A stretch of DNA of 64,000 bases from the NCBI GenBank assembly GCA_016179845.1, contig JACPCK010000036.1, positions 1 through 64,000 of the forward strand, read 5' to 3'. A program made the position numbers and the translations under genes. The stretch is from Chloroflexota bacterium (lineage in GTDB: Bacteria; Chloroflexota; Dehalococcoidia; Lucifugimonadales; JACPCK01). A model generated the notes under the pieces. The model was not told the origin of the DNA. It saw nothing but the letters and a program-made list of their open reading frames with translations, and searched no databases. Below, one piece after another: positions 1-7,748 of the stretch. Each line of letters opens with the position of its first letter. Position 1 is the first letter of the stretch.

Positions 1-1
1 C

Positions 2-259
2 AAGGACGTGGAGTGGGTAACGTCCAGCGGGAAGGGGACCGTGTGGACCTTCACCGTCACCCACCAGAACCGCTCGCCGGGCTTCGCCGAGGAGGTGCCC
101 TACGTCCTGGCCTACGTGGAGCTGGAGGGCGGCGCCAGGATGATGACCAACATCATCGAGTGCCGGCCCCAGGACGTGAGGATTGGCATGCCCGTGGAGG
201 CGGTCTTCGTCAAGGCCACGGAAGAGATAAGCGTGCCGTACTTCAGGCCCGTGAGGTAA
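2..259 (+). CDS. DUF35 OB-fold protein, C-terminal part (5' end outside window)
   Basis: The frame is open from the window edge and ends with TAA at 257-259, so only the last 85 or so residues are present. The segment with VELEGGARMMTNIIEC followed by IGMPVEAVF and a final PYFRPV matches the C-terminal OB-fold of DUF35 proteins. In this family an N-terminal zinc ribbon precedes the OB-fold, and the proteins act as acyl-CoA-binding partners of thiolase- or hydratase-like subunits. The zinc ribbon, and presumably the thiolase-like partner, lie upstream of the window. The next gene starts 3 bp downstream but differs in base composition, so functional linkage is doubtful. Confidence 0.75.
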   Translation, partial: KDVEWVTSSGKGTVWTFTVTHQNRSPGFAEEVPYVLAYVELEGGARMMTNIIECRPQDVRIGMPVEAVFVKATEEISVPYFRPVR

Positions 260-262
260 GCT

Positions 263-1195
263 ATGACGCAATCTACAGGAGCCCGGAAATGTCCCCTGAG
301 CGGCCACCCCGCAGAAATCATCCCTCTTGAGAACAGTTTAGCTCGTAGGGTTAAGTGCCCTGCCTGCGGCACATATGACATAGACGATATGATTGCTGCT
401 GATCTTCAAGATTTAAGCGGAAAGTGGCATGATAAACGCTATCTTTTGTCCGCGCTTACGAGACGTGCTACAGAAAAGAGGCAGCGCCGGACAATCTCTT
501 ACCAACTATTCGATTCGATAGCACCTCCAGAAGGCCCCCAAGAAATCCTCGACCGTGTTCTGCTGTATATATCTGAACGAGCGTCAAGCTTTTCTAGCCC
601 CGTTAGATTGAATCCTGATACGGATTACCCAATTGCGGTGGCAAGGAATCCCCAAGATTTCGCATCGGTAATCAGTGACGCAATAAATCTAGGTATGCTT
701 GAGCAAAGTGGGTATGGCACAAAGATTGCGTGGAATGGCTGGGACAGGGTAAATGAGCTCCGCGGCAAGAGAATCGATTTAGACCAAGCCTTTGTCGCAA
801 TGTGGTTTGATCCTAACCTTGAGAGTGCATGGAAAGAAGGAATCAAGCCTGCGTTAGAAGAGGTCGGGTACAGTCCGATTCGGATAGATGAGAAGCAATT
901 CAACGACAAGATAGACGACCAGATTGTCGCAGAGATTCGTCGTAGCGCACTGTTAATTGCAGATGTTACTGGTCATCGGGCAGGTGTTTACTTTGAGGCT
1001 GGATTCGCCTTAGGCCTGGGTATCCAGGTTGTCTGGACTTGTCGGGAGGATGCTATAAAGGAAGCACATTTCGACACTAGGCAATACAACCATATCGTGT
1101 GGAAGGACGCAGCCGATTTGAAAGCCAGGTTGGTCAATCGGATTCTTGCTACTGGGCTAGGTAAGGCTAAGCAATCGGTTGAGGCCACCGGCTGA
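263..1195 (+). CDS. Zinc-ribbon protein with C-terminal nucleoside deoxyribosyltransferase/TIR-like domain
   Basis: 310 residues. The N-terminus has a possible zinc site (C10, H15, C32, C35). Residues about 80-165 look helical, and residues about 172-300 form a Rossmann-like domain: QAFVAMWF at 176-182, SALLIADVTGHRAGVYFEAGFA at 228-249 with a candidate catalytic Glu at 245, and a closing QYNHIVW at 274-280. This arrangement resembles the nucleoside 2-deoxyribosyltransferase/TIR-like superfamily, which hydrolyses or transfers N-glycosidic bonds. Proteins of this kind are often found with defence genes, and a restriction-modification-like pair lies 1 kb away. The gene is visibly more AT-rich than both neighbours, which suggests recent acquisition. 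The defence role is inferred; the fold is a motif-level call. Start ATG has only a weak Shine-Dalgarno. Confidence 0.65.
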   Translation: MTQSTGARKCPLSGHPAEIIPLENSLARRVKCPACGTYDIDDMIAADLQDLSGKWHDKRYLLSALTRRATEKRQRRTISYQLFDSIAPPEGPQEILDRVLLYISERASSFSSPVRLNPDTDYPIAVARNPQDFASVISDAINLGMLEQSGYGTKIAWNGWDRVNELRGKRIDLDQAFVAMWFDPNLESAWKEGIKPALEEVGYSPIRIDEKQFNDKIDDQIVAEIRRSALLIADVTGHRAGVYFEAGFALGLGIQVVWTCREDAIKEAHFDTRQYNHIVWKDAADLKARLVNRILATGLGKAKQSVEATG

Positions 1196-1202
1196 GACTG
1201 GG

Positions 1203-2030
1203 CTAGGGAAGGGCCAGGAAGCCCTTGAGGGCGGCCAAAAAGGCGTCCAGGCTCTCGTCGTAGCACCAGTGCCGGCCGTCGGGCAGCTCAACCAGCTTGC
1301 AACTCCTGGCCTCCTGTTGCATCTTGCTGGCCAGCTCAATGGTGAGGAGCCCGCTGAGAGCGCCGCGTAGGAGGAGGACGGGGCAGGTGACGGAGCGCCA
1401 GTAGCCCCAGAGGTCGAGGCGTTCATAGGCGTAGAGGAGGGCCCGGTCCCGCTTCCACTGGCGCCTGCCGCCGGGTAGCTCGCGGGTCATGTGCAGGGCG
1501 TGGTGTTCTAGGACCTCCTCAGGGGCGTTGGGCTCCCGGGAGCGAAGGCGCTCCACCACGGCAGCCAGGCTTGGCCACTCGTCGGGCTCAGTGAGGTAAC
1601 GGCGGAACATGCGGCTGGTGTCTGGGTTCACGGGGTCGGGGTCAATGTCAATGATGACCAGGCCCTCGACACGCTCTGGGTGCATGGCGGCGTAGCCGAA
1701 GGCATCACGGCCTCCGGCGGAGTGGCCCATGAGGAAAAAGCGGCGAAGCCCCAGGGCATCGGCGAAGGCGGCCACCTCGTTGACGTAGTCGGTGTACTTA
1801 TAGGCGGCGTCCCGGGACCACTGGCTGTCGCCGTGACCGCGATGGTCCAGGGCCAGCACGCGGAACTTTTTCGCCAGGTAGGGCGCAGCGAAGTCGAAGG
1901 AGCGGGCGCAGTCCTGGAGGCCGTGGATGAGGAGGAGGAGTGGTGCCTGGGGGTTGCCCCAGTCAAGGTAGTGGAGACGCAGGCCGTTGACGTGGACATA
2001 CCCATCCCGAGGCGCATCGTGGTTGGCCAT
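1203..2030 (-). CDS. Alpha/beta hydrolase
   Basis: 275 residues from the chosen ATG at 2030. The fold is shown by LLLIHGLQD (oxyanion-hole HG), DHRGHGDS, the nucleophile elbow GHSAGG, and a late His in LPDGRHW, which fits a Ser-Asp-His triad. It resembles epoxide-hydrolase and haloalkane-type hydrolases, but the substrate cannot be read from sequence. An upstream in-frame ATG at 2063 lies on a perfect TATAAT (2062-2067, minus strand) and has no Shine-Dalgarno. The ATG at 2030 has AGGAG upstream and would lie just inside the transcript, so I preferred it. The gene converges on the one at 263-1195, with 7 bp between stops. Confidence 0.85.
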   Translation of the reverse strand: MANHDAPRDGYVHVNGLRLHYLDWGNPQAPLLLLIHGLQDCARSFDFAAPYLAKKFRVLALDHRGHGDSQWSRDAAYKYTDYVNEVAAFADALGLRRFFLMGHSAGGRDAFGYAAMHPERVEGLVIIDIDPDPVNPDTSRMFRRYLTEPDEWPSLAAVVERLRSREPNAPEEVLEHHALHMTRELPGGRRQWKRDRALLYAYERLDLWGYWRSVTCPVLLLRGALSGLLTIELASKMQQEARSCKLVELPDGRHWCYDESLDAFLAALKGFLALP

Positions 2031-2138
2031 AGCTGTGCTGCTCCTGGCAAAGTGTTCGACCATTATAATGCCCGATTCTTCCGTGAGCCCACCATCACCT
2101 ACGAGCTGTACCGAGAGGACTGAGGCAGGGGTCTCGGG

Positions 2139-2750
2139 CTACCCCCGCTGTAAGTACCCAGTTACGGAATGCACAGGTTCGTCGTTGCCCCCAACCCGCA
2201 GTTTGTATGTGCACAAGACTATGTGATTGTCATTGCAGGTAGCCTTGATCTGATCGAAGCGATCTGAGGACGCGGCCCCAAACAAAATAAGCATGGGCTG
2301 GATTTGACGTTGTTTCTCTTGGAAATAAGCCGCCCGATACCAAAGCACCTGCCGTAGTCCCTCAGCCCAGCTATCAGCCCTTTCTACCTCTACTACGTGT
2401 GTAAGAAAGTCTTTGTGAAACCCAATAAGGAAATCTGCGCGTTCCCGCCCGGTCCAGAGAGGTGCGCTAGGATTCACATGTAATCCTGCACCACGGAAGA
2501 GGTCGCCAAGTTCCTCCCTAATCTTGGCCTCTCCTGTTTTAGGAATCTGCTGCTGGGCATCGAACCCCTTCATGATGCGATCTTTGATCGTTGCATGTGT
2601 AAGATCGTATTTTTCCTCCCATTGTCTGTAGAGCTTACCTCTCTCCTGGAAATTAAGCCGAGACCACCCTACCTTTTCAGCCTCCTGATGAATTGCATCT
2701 ATGATGCGTTGCTGCTCTTCAGAAGTAAGTTGCCTCAAGGTTCGGGTCAT
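2139..2750 (-). CDS. PD-(D/E)XK nuclease-like protein, possible restriction endonuclease
   Basis: 203 residues. The N-terminal ~90 residues are helical and charged. The central part reads ERADFLIGFHKDFLTHVVEVER, in which a D, a spaced E-V-E and a following QVLWYRAAY helix match the layout of PD-(D/E)XK nucleases (the usual Lys replaced by Glu or Arg). It lies 57 bp downstream of, and on the same strand as, a DNA methyltransferase, the normal arrangement of a type II restriction-modification pair. The DNA is more AT-rich than the surroundings. The nuclease assignment rests on this short motif and on context; specificity is unknown, and the protein could instead be an accessory recognition protein. 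Confidence 0.5.
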   Translation of the reverse strand: MTRTLRQLTSEEQQRIIDAIHQEAEKVGWSRLNFQERGKLYRQWEEKYDLTHATIKDRIMKGFDAQQQIPKTGEAKIREELGDLFRGAGLHVNPSAPLWTGRERADFLIGFHKDFLTHVVEVERADSWAEGLRQVLWYRAAYFQEKQRQIQPMLILFGAASSDRFDQIKATCNDNHIVLCTYKLRVGGNDEPVHSVTGYLQRG

Positions 2751-2807
2751 GGCGGTTCAGTCCATTAATGTTACAGAGGTTGGTTGAGGAACGTGAACCA
2801 CGTTCGA

Positions 2808-3791
2808 TTACCGTATCTCTAGCTTCGCCTGTCGTGCCTTGGCCCGAGGAATTAGCGCCGGTTGAATTAACTCTTTGCCATCGTACCCATCAGTGCCAGC
2901 TAGGCTATGCTGATACTCCTTTAGTCGTCTTGACGCAAGCTCGCAGTAGGCAGGGTCTATCTCATATCCAACGTAGGAACGACCGACCCGGAGGGCCGCC
3001 AGGGCTGTGCTTCCGCTGCCCATGAAGGGGTCCAGGACCACCTCGCCCGAGTAGGTGTAGAGCTGGATGCAGCGGTAGGGCAGCTCCACAGGGAAGGGGG
3101 CCGGGTGGCCCACCTTGCTAGCGGGCTCCGCAGGGAAGCTCCACACGCTCTTGGTGAACTCCAGGAACTCGTCTCGGCTTATCGTCGGCTGGCGGCCCTC
3201 GATCCGGGGCCTGGTGGAAGTCTCTTTAGAGAAGACCAGGATATACTCGTGGGTATCTCGTAACGTAGGGTTGGCCGGCGACTGCCAGCTACCCCAGGCG
3301 GTAGACCGGCTGGCGCTCCCTCCCTTGTCCCACAGGACCTCGCCCCGCATCAGGAAACCCAGCTCAAGCATGTCTTGGATGACAAAAGCATGGAGCGGTA
3401 AATAGGGCCGGCGCCCCAGGTTGGCGATGTTCAGGCAGGCCCGGCCGCCGGGCACCAGGACACGGTGCACCTCGGCCATGACCCGCTTGAGGAAGGCCCG
3501 GTACTCGTCCAGAGTGAGGTCCTCGTCGTACTCCTTCCCCACGTTGTAGGGTGGCGAGGTGACCATCAGGTGGACGCTGCGGTCGGGCAGCTCCTCCATA
3601 CGCTCGCTGGACTTGCAGAGGATGCGATTGGCGGCCTCCGGCGGCAGGGGATTCTCCTGGTAGGGCACACGTCTCTCCTGGGGCAAGCCTGCGTAGAGGC
3701 GGCTGGCGTAGAAGCGGGTGGAGTCATGGCCGAAGCGGCCCGGCGAGCCGAAGGAGCTCGTCTTGGTGCCTTTAGAGCGGCGGTTCTTCAC
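2808..3791 (-). CDS. Beta-class site-specific DNA methyltransferase (N4-cytosine or N6-adenine)
   Basis: 327 residues. Motif IV TSPPYNVG lies near residue 79 and motif I DPFMGSGST near residue 257. Motif IV before motif I defines the beta class of amino-methyltransferases; SPPY more often marks N4-cytosine enzymes. The N-terminus (TSSFGSPGR, then HDSTRFYASRLY) is also typical of these enzymes. Start is GTG at 3791 with GGAGAAGG upstream. The protein transfers a methyl group from S-adenosylmethionine to DNA and probably protects against the neighbouring nuclease-like protein (2139-2750). Its promoter and first 19 codons are duplicated at 7567-7675. Confidence 0.9.
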   Translation of the reverse strand: MKNRRSKGTKTSSFGSPGRFGHDSTRFYASRLYAGLPQERRVPYQENPLPPEAANRILCKSSERMEELPDRSVHLMVTSPPYNVGKEYDEDLTLDEYRAFLKRVMAEVHRVLVPGGRACLNIANLGRRPYLPLHAFVIQDMLELGFLMRGEVLWDKGGSASRSTAWGSWQSPANPTLRDTHEYILVFSKETSTRPRIEGRQPTISRDEFLEFTKSVWSFPAEPASKVGHPAPFPVELPYRCIQLYTYSGEVVLDPFMGSGSTALAALRVGRSYVGYEIDPAYCELASRRLKEYQHSLAGTDGYDGKELIQPALIPRAKARQAKLEIR

Positions 3792-3843
3792 CCAGGCCTT
3801 CTCCGAAGAGTATCAATGGCCAGTGAAATGATAACACAGCAAT
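3735..3843. repeat. 109-bp dispersed direct repeat, copy 1
   Basis: Aligned by eye to 7567-7675 with 6 mismatches and no gaps. It contains the first 19 codons of the methyltransferase, its ribosome-binding region and its extended -10. Copy 2 is in the same orientation 3.8 kb away. In both copies a plus-strand promoter begins only 2-3 bp beyond the repeat end. Confidence 0.95.
3828..3836 (-). promoter_or_regulatory. Extended -10 promoter of the methyltransferase gene
   Basis: Read on the minus strand the bases are TGT followed by TATCAT, an extended -10 (TGn-TATAAT type). The predicted transcription start is near 3821, about 30 nt before the GTG at 3791. No good -35 is visible, as is usual for extended -10 promoters. 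It is nearly back to back with the plus-strand promoter at 3847-3875. Confidence 0.5.
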
Positions 3844-3846
3844 TTC

Positions 3847-3875
3847 TTGACAGCGGCGGCCCTCCGACCTATAAT
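3847..3875 (+). promoter_or_regulatory. Consensus sigma-70-type promoter
   Basis: TTGACA at 3847-3852, a 17-bp spacer and TATAAT at 3870-3875: a perfect match to the housekeeping consensus. Predicted start near 3882, giving a leader of about 66 nt before the hydrolase gene at 3948. Confidence 0.85.
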
Positions 3876-3947
3876 CCGCTTGCCACTCAAGGCAACGGCC
3901 TCCACCCAACGAGACTCATAGGTAACACTTCATATTGGGGAGTAGTG

Positions 3948-4691
3948 ATGAGCGAGAAGAAATCCTGGCGAGAAGGTCTGGGTAAGTATCCCAGAATAGT
4001 GGCTGATTTCGGAGTTGACCCCAGGAAGACCGCGTTGATCGTCGTTGATATGCAGTACTACGATGCACATCCGGACTACGGCCTGGGCAGGATCATAAAG
4101 GAGCGATATCCAGAGCTTGCAGCCTACTATCTTCCCAGACTAAAGGACGTGGCAATCCCTAACTGCATAAAGCTGGTTGACTTCTTCCGGAGGCACGGGC
4201 TAAGGGTGTTCTTCGCCTGCTTTGGCGCGACCCTGCCGGATGGGAGTGATGCCTTGCCTCTCAGGAAGCTGAGGGATGAAGAGATCAAGAGGGAAACCGG
4301 CGTGCATTCGGCCTTCTCCGTGGGGAGTTTCGAGCAGCAGACGCTGGATGAACTGAAGCCCAGGCCCGGAGAGATGGTAGTCAACAAGACCACTCGGAAC
4401 GCGCTCAGCGGCACCGGTTTGGACCACACCCTAAGGATGATGGGCATCGATAGCGTGGTCGTAGTAGGGGCTTTGTCCAATGCCTGTGTGGAGAGCACGG
4501 GCCGCGGCGCCTCCGACCTCGGGTACAAGACCATCCTGGTCGACGATGCGTCAGCCACGGTGGACCAGGCCAGTCATGAGGCCGCCATGAAAGCTTTCGC
4601 CTGGATCTTCGGCAAAGTCATGGACACCGACGAGCTTATCGCTCACCTGTCCAAAAAGCTCGGGGTTGCGGCCGTAGCAGCTAAAAGATAG
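3948..4691 (+). CDS. Isochorismatase-family cysteine hydrolase
   Basis: 247 residues from the ATG at 3948. The catalytic triad of the family is visible: Asp in IVVDMQYYD, Lys in VVNKTTRNAL and Cys in ALSNACVESTGR. Members hydrolyse isochorismate, nicotinamide, N-carbamoyl compounds or similar C-N/C-O bonds; the exact substrate is not readable. The frame stays open upstream to 3465, but that stretch is antisense to the methyltransferase, and the consensus promoter at 3847-3875 and GGGGAG before 3948 fix the start. It precedes two CoA-transferases on the same strand and may act on the same carboxylic-acid substrate (inference). Another family member lies at 44703-45356. Confidence 0.9.
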   Translation: MSEKKSWREGLGKYPRIVADFGVDPRKTALIVVDMQYYDAHPDYGLGRIIKERYPELAAYYLPRLKDVAIPNCIKLVDFFRRHGLRVFFACFGATLPDGSDALPLRKLRDEEIKRETGVHSAFSVGSFEQQTLDELKPRPGEMVVNKTTRNALSGTGLDHTLRMMGIDSVVVVGALSNACVESTGRGASDLGYKTILVDDASATVDQASHEAAMKAFAWIFGKVMDTDELIAHLSKKLGVAAVAAKR

Positions 4692-4799
4692 GTTCTGCTG
4701 TCCACAAACAGCCTGTGCTGACTGCTTCGTTTTGCGGGCTTCGCCAGCCCCCTCAGCAGAGATGCTCGTGTAGACCAGCCTTGGGAAGGAGCCGATAGC

Positions 4800-6029
4800 T
4801 TGACAGAGCAGGCGAAGAGAGAGACCACGCTGGCTGGGCTCAGGGTTATTGACCTGGCTGATGAAAAGGGACTGTATTGCACCAAGCTTCTTGCCGACCT
4901 CGGCGCCGACGTAATAAAGGTTGAGAAACCGGGGGGTGATGCAACCAGGCAAATAGCACCCTTCTGGCACGATGAGCCCCATCCAGAGAAGAGCCTGTAC
5001 TTTGCCTATCTCAACACCTCAAAAAGAGGCATCACCCTCAATCTTGAACACCCACGTGGGCAGCAGATCTTCAAGCATTTGGTCAACAAGGCTGATGTCC
5101 TGGTCGAGACTTTCTCCCCTGGATACCTGGACAGCCTCGGGCTCGGCTATCTCGACCTCAAGATGCTGAACCGGGCGCTTGTAATGACCTCCATCACCCC
5201 CTTCGGGCAGAGTGGCCCTCACAGGGACTACAAAGGCTCGGACATAGTTGCTAGCGCCATGGGTGGCCTCATGTACCAGACCGGCGAGGCCGACGGGCCG
5301 CCAACCGTTGGTCACGGCTGGCAGGCGTATAATATGGCCTCATCCTTCGCTGCGATTGCTACCCTCGCCGCCGTCCACTACCGGCGTGTGAGTGGCCAGG
5401 GCGATCATGTGGACGTTTCGGTTCAAGAGTCTGTGGCATCTATTCTGGAATCCACCCTGCCAGTCTTTGTCTACGAGGGGCGCATAGTTCGGCGCAGAGG
5501 CAGTCAGCACCCACTGGCCTACCCCAGCAGGATCTTCACCTGCAAAGACGGATACTGGACCACCAACCTGAACAACGCGGCGCTGTGGAATTTGCTCGTC
5601 GCCTGGATAGTCGCCGATGGGGTGGGCGTTGAGGAGCTCACGAAGCCCGAGTATGAGGACTTGGCTACTCGCCGCCTGCCCGAAAACGACAGAAAGATTA
5701 CTCCGCTCCTGAATGAATGGGGCATGCTGCATACCAAGGAGTGGATATTTCACGAGGGACAGAAGCGCCGTGTCCCGGTGGCGCCAGCGAGCACCATCGA
5801 GGATGTGGTGCATGATCACCACCTTGAAGCCCGTGGGTACTTTACAGAGATCGAGCACACCGAGTTGGGCACGTTGAAGTATCCGGGAGCTCCTTATAAG
5901 TTTCATGGGACGCCATTGAGAGCAGGGCGACCGGCTCCCCTGGTGGGCCAGCACAACCAAGAGGTTTACAACGAACTAGGGATTTCCAAGAAAGAGCTGG
6001 ACAACCTGGCGAAGTCTGGCGTCGTCTGA
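4800..6029 (+). CDS. Class III CoA-transferase (CaiB/BaiF family)
   Basis: 409 residues with a TTG start and GAAGGAG about 10 nt upstream. Family signs are LAGLRVIDLA at the N-terminus, LLADLGADVIKVEKPGGD, the LVETFSPG segment around the region of the catalytic Asp, and the final PAPLVGQHNQEV. These enzymes move CoA from an acyl-CoA donor to a carboxylic acid and work as interlocked dimers. The N-terminal motif is slightly unusual (ADEKGLYCTKLLADLG). The next gene, 22 bp downstream, is a paralogue; two different subunits in tandem suggest either a heteromeric enzyme or successive steps on related acids. Confidence 0.92.
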   Translation: MTEQAKRETTLAGLRVIDLADEKGLYCTKLLADLGADVIKVEKPGGDATRQIAPFWHDEPHPEKSLYFAYLNTSKRGITLNLEHPRGQQIFKHLVNKADVLVETFSPGYLDSLGLGYLDLKMLNRALVMTSITPFGQSGPHRDYKGSDIVASAMGGLMYQTGEADGPPTVGHGWQAYNMASSFAAIATLAAVHYRRVSGQGDHVDVSVQESVASILESTLPVFVYEGRIVRRRGSQHPLAYPSRIFTCKDGYWTTNLNNAALWNLLVAWIVADGVGVEELTKPEYEDLATRRLPENDRKITPLLNEWGMLHTKEWIFHEGQKRRVPVAPASTIEDVVHDHHLEARGYFTEIEHTELGTLKYPGAPYKFHGTPLRAGRPAPLVGQHNQEVYNELGISKKELDNLAKSGVV

Positions 6030-6051
6030 ACTACTCTTCGGAGAGTCAAAA

Positions 6052-7272
6052 ATGTCGAAGCTACCCCTAGAAGACATAAGAGTAATCGATTTCAGTTGGG
6101 TGTTGGCCGGACCCTTCGCCACCAGGATGCTGGCAGACATGGGTGCTCAGGTCATCAAGATTGAGTCCAGGCGGAAGATAGACGGCCTTCGTGCCTACGG
6201 TCCCTGGCGCGGAGAGCCCACGCCCCCCGAGCTAGGGTGTGGCCTTTTCGACCTCTACAATCGAAACAAGCTGTCTATCGCTCTCGACCTGACGACGCCC
6301 GGTGGCCTGGAGATCTGCAAGCGCCTGATTGCCATAGGTGACATAGTTGTGGAAAACTACAGTGTGCGGGGAATGGAGAAGTTCGGGTTGCAGTATCCGG
6401 TGCTCCAAAAGATAAACCCGCGCATCGTCATGATAAGCATGGCTGGCCTGGGGCAGACCGGCCCCTACCGCGAGTATATCAGCTTCGGCCCTACTCTTCA
6501 GGCCCTGAGCGGCATGAGCGTGCTCGTGGGTTTCCCAGACCGTGATCCAGTCGGGATCGGGAACTCGTATCCCGATCATACCGCCGCGGTCCATGCCGTC
6601 ATCGCGGTGCTGGCAGCCCTCGACAGCCGAGAGAGGACCGGAAAGGGCCAGCATATTGACCTTAGCCAGTACGAGAGCGTGACCGGCCTGTTGGGCCCCC
6701 AGATAATGGACTATGTGGCGAACGGCCGCGTCCCCCAGCGGATGGGCAATCGCCTCCCGTCGGCCTCTCCGCATGGCTGCTACCGCTGCCAGGGCGACGA
6801 CAGGTGGTGTGTGATCTCGGTGTTTAACGACGCGGAGTGGCAGAGCCTCTGCAAGGTCATGGACAAACCAGCGCTGGCCAGGGATCCCAAGTTCGCTACC
6901 GTACAGGGCAGGGTCAGCAACAGTGATGAGCTGGACAGGCTGGTGGAATCCTGGACGGTGAAGTATCCCCCTGAGGAGGTAATGGAGAGACTGCAGAAGG
7001 CGGGCGTGGCGGCAGGGGTGGTGCAGAACATAGAGGACCTCATGGTACGCGACCCCCAGATAAAGGCCAGGGGCTATTACCAGGAGGTAGAGCACCCGGT
7101 CACAGGGGTAAGCGCACTGGAGGGCCTGCCCTTCCAGTTCTCGAACCTCTCTTGGAGCATGCGTAGCGCCGCCCCCATCCTGGGTGAGCATACCCATCAG
7201 GTGCTGGCCGAAATACTCAAGATGCCAGAAGAAGAGATCGAACGCTTTGCCCAGGAAGGCGTGTTCGAGTAG
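6052..7272 (+). CDS. Class III CoA-transferase (CaiB/BaiF family)
   Basis: 406 residues, ATG start. Shows IRVIDFSWVLAGPFATRMLADMGAQVIKIES, RNKLSIALDL, VVENYSVRGMEKFGL and a C-terminal APILGEHTHQVLAE, the full CaiB/BaiF pattern. It is homologous to, but clearly diverged from, the preceding CoA-transferase and is probably co-transcribed with it. Substrate unknown; the family includes carnitine, bile-acid, benzylsuccinate and short dicarboxylate CoA-transferases. About 100 bp downstream begins the IS110-like remnant, so the operon ends here. Confidence 0.93.
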   Translation: MSKLPLEDIRVIDFSWVLAGPFATRMLADMGAQVIKIESRRKIDGLRAYGPWRGEPTPPELGCGLFDLYNRNKLSIALDLTTPGGLEICKRLIAIGDIVVENYSVRGMEKFGLQYPVLQKINPRIVMISMAGLGQTGPYREYISFGPTLQALSGMSVLVGFPDRDPVGIGNSYPDHTAAVHAVIAVLAALDSRERTGKGQHIDLSQYESVTGLLGPQIMDYVANGRVPQRMGNRLPSASPHGCYRCQGDDRWCVISVFNDAEWQSLCKVMDKPALARDPKFATVQGRVSNSDELDRLVESWTVKYPPEEVMERLQKAGVAAGVVQNIEDLMVRDPQIKARGYYQEVEHPVTGVSALEGLPFQFSNLSWSMRSAAPILGEHTHQVLAEILKMPEEEIERFAQEGVFE

Positions 7273-7389
7273 AAACCGGGAATGCCCAGGGTAGAACCTC
7301 TGGACTCTGTTCGAGAGAGCCTGTTGCCAACCGCACCTTAATCCTCAACTTTATATGTCCCCCTTCTGTCTTTCCTATGAAAATAGGCG

Positions 7390-7623
7390 TCAGGCCATCT
7401 CCAGCGTCACCCGGTAACCGAGCCGTTCGATGCGGCGTACCGATGGTTGAAGGATGGCTTGTCGGCCCCGCTGGTCGAAGTAGTTGCCTCCGAGATCGAC
7501 GTAGGGTATGGCATAGCTGAGCATGGTGTGGAGGATGACGGCGATGGAGTTGGCGATGGCATGGGGGCGGCCCGGCGAGCCGAAGCAGCTCGTCTTGGTG
7601 CCTTTAGAGCGGCGGTTCCTCAC
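7390..7623 (-). pseudogene. Chimeric remnant: methyltransferase N-terminus joined to IS110-family transposase C-terminus
   Basis: A 77-codon open frame. Codons 1-19 (GTG start) are nearly identical to the start of the methyltransferase at 3791, with K to R and S to C changes. From about codon 20 the sequence changes to AIANSIAVILHTML, then PYVDLGGNYFDQR and RRIERLGYRVTLEMA, the typical C-terminal tail of IS110/IS116/IS902 transposases. The catalytic DEDD domain of the transposase and the rest of the methyltransferase are absent, so neither part can work. The frame is open probably by chance; the methyltransferase ribosome site and a weaker version of its -10 are still in front of it. Confidence 0.75.
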
Positions 7624-7675
7624 CCAGGCCTTCTCCGAGGAGTGTCAATGGCCAGTGAAGTGATAACACGGCAAT
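7567..7675. repeat. 109-bp dispersed direct repeat, copy 2
   Basis: Second copy of 3735-3843 (103 of 109 bases identical by hand count). It ends 2 bp before the -35 of the promoter serving the amidase pair and includes the 5' end of the chimeric remnant at 7390-7623. Confidence 0.95.
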
Positions 7676-7677
7676 GG

Positions 7678-7705
7678 TGCACAGCCCTCGTAGGCGCCTT
7701 ATAAT
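7678..7705 (+). promoter_or_regulatory. Promoter of the AtzG/AtzE-like amidase genes
   Basis: TGCACA at 7678-7683, a 16-bp spacer and a perfect TATAAT at 7700-7705. Predicted start near 7712, 37 nt before the GTG at 7749. Confidence 0.55.
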
Positions 7706-7748
7706 GGGCCGTGCCCATTGTGGGACACATCCTGGCAGGAGGTGGACC

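Noticed and set aside
3465-3947. 160-codon upstream extension of the isochorismatase-family gene
   Set aside because: It is antisense to the methyltransferase, and a consensus promoter plus ribosome site place the start at 3948.
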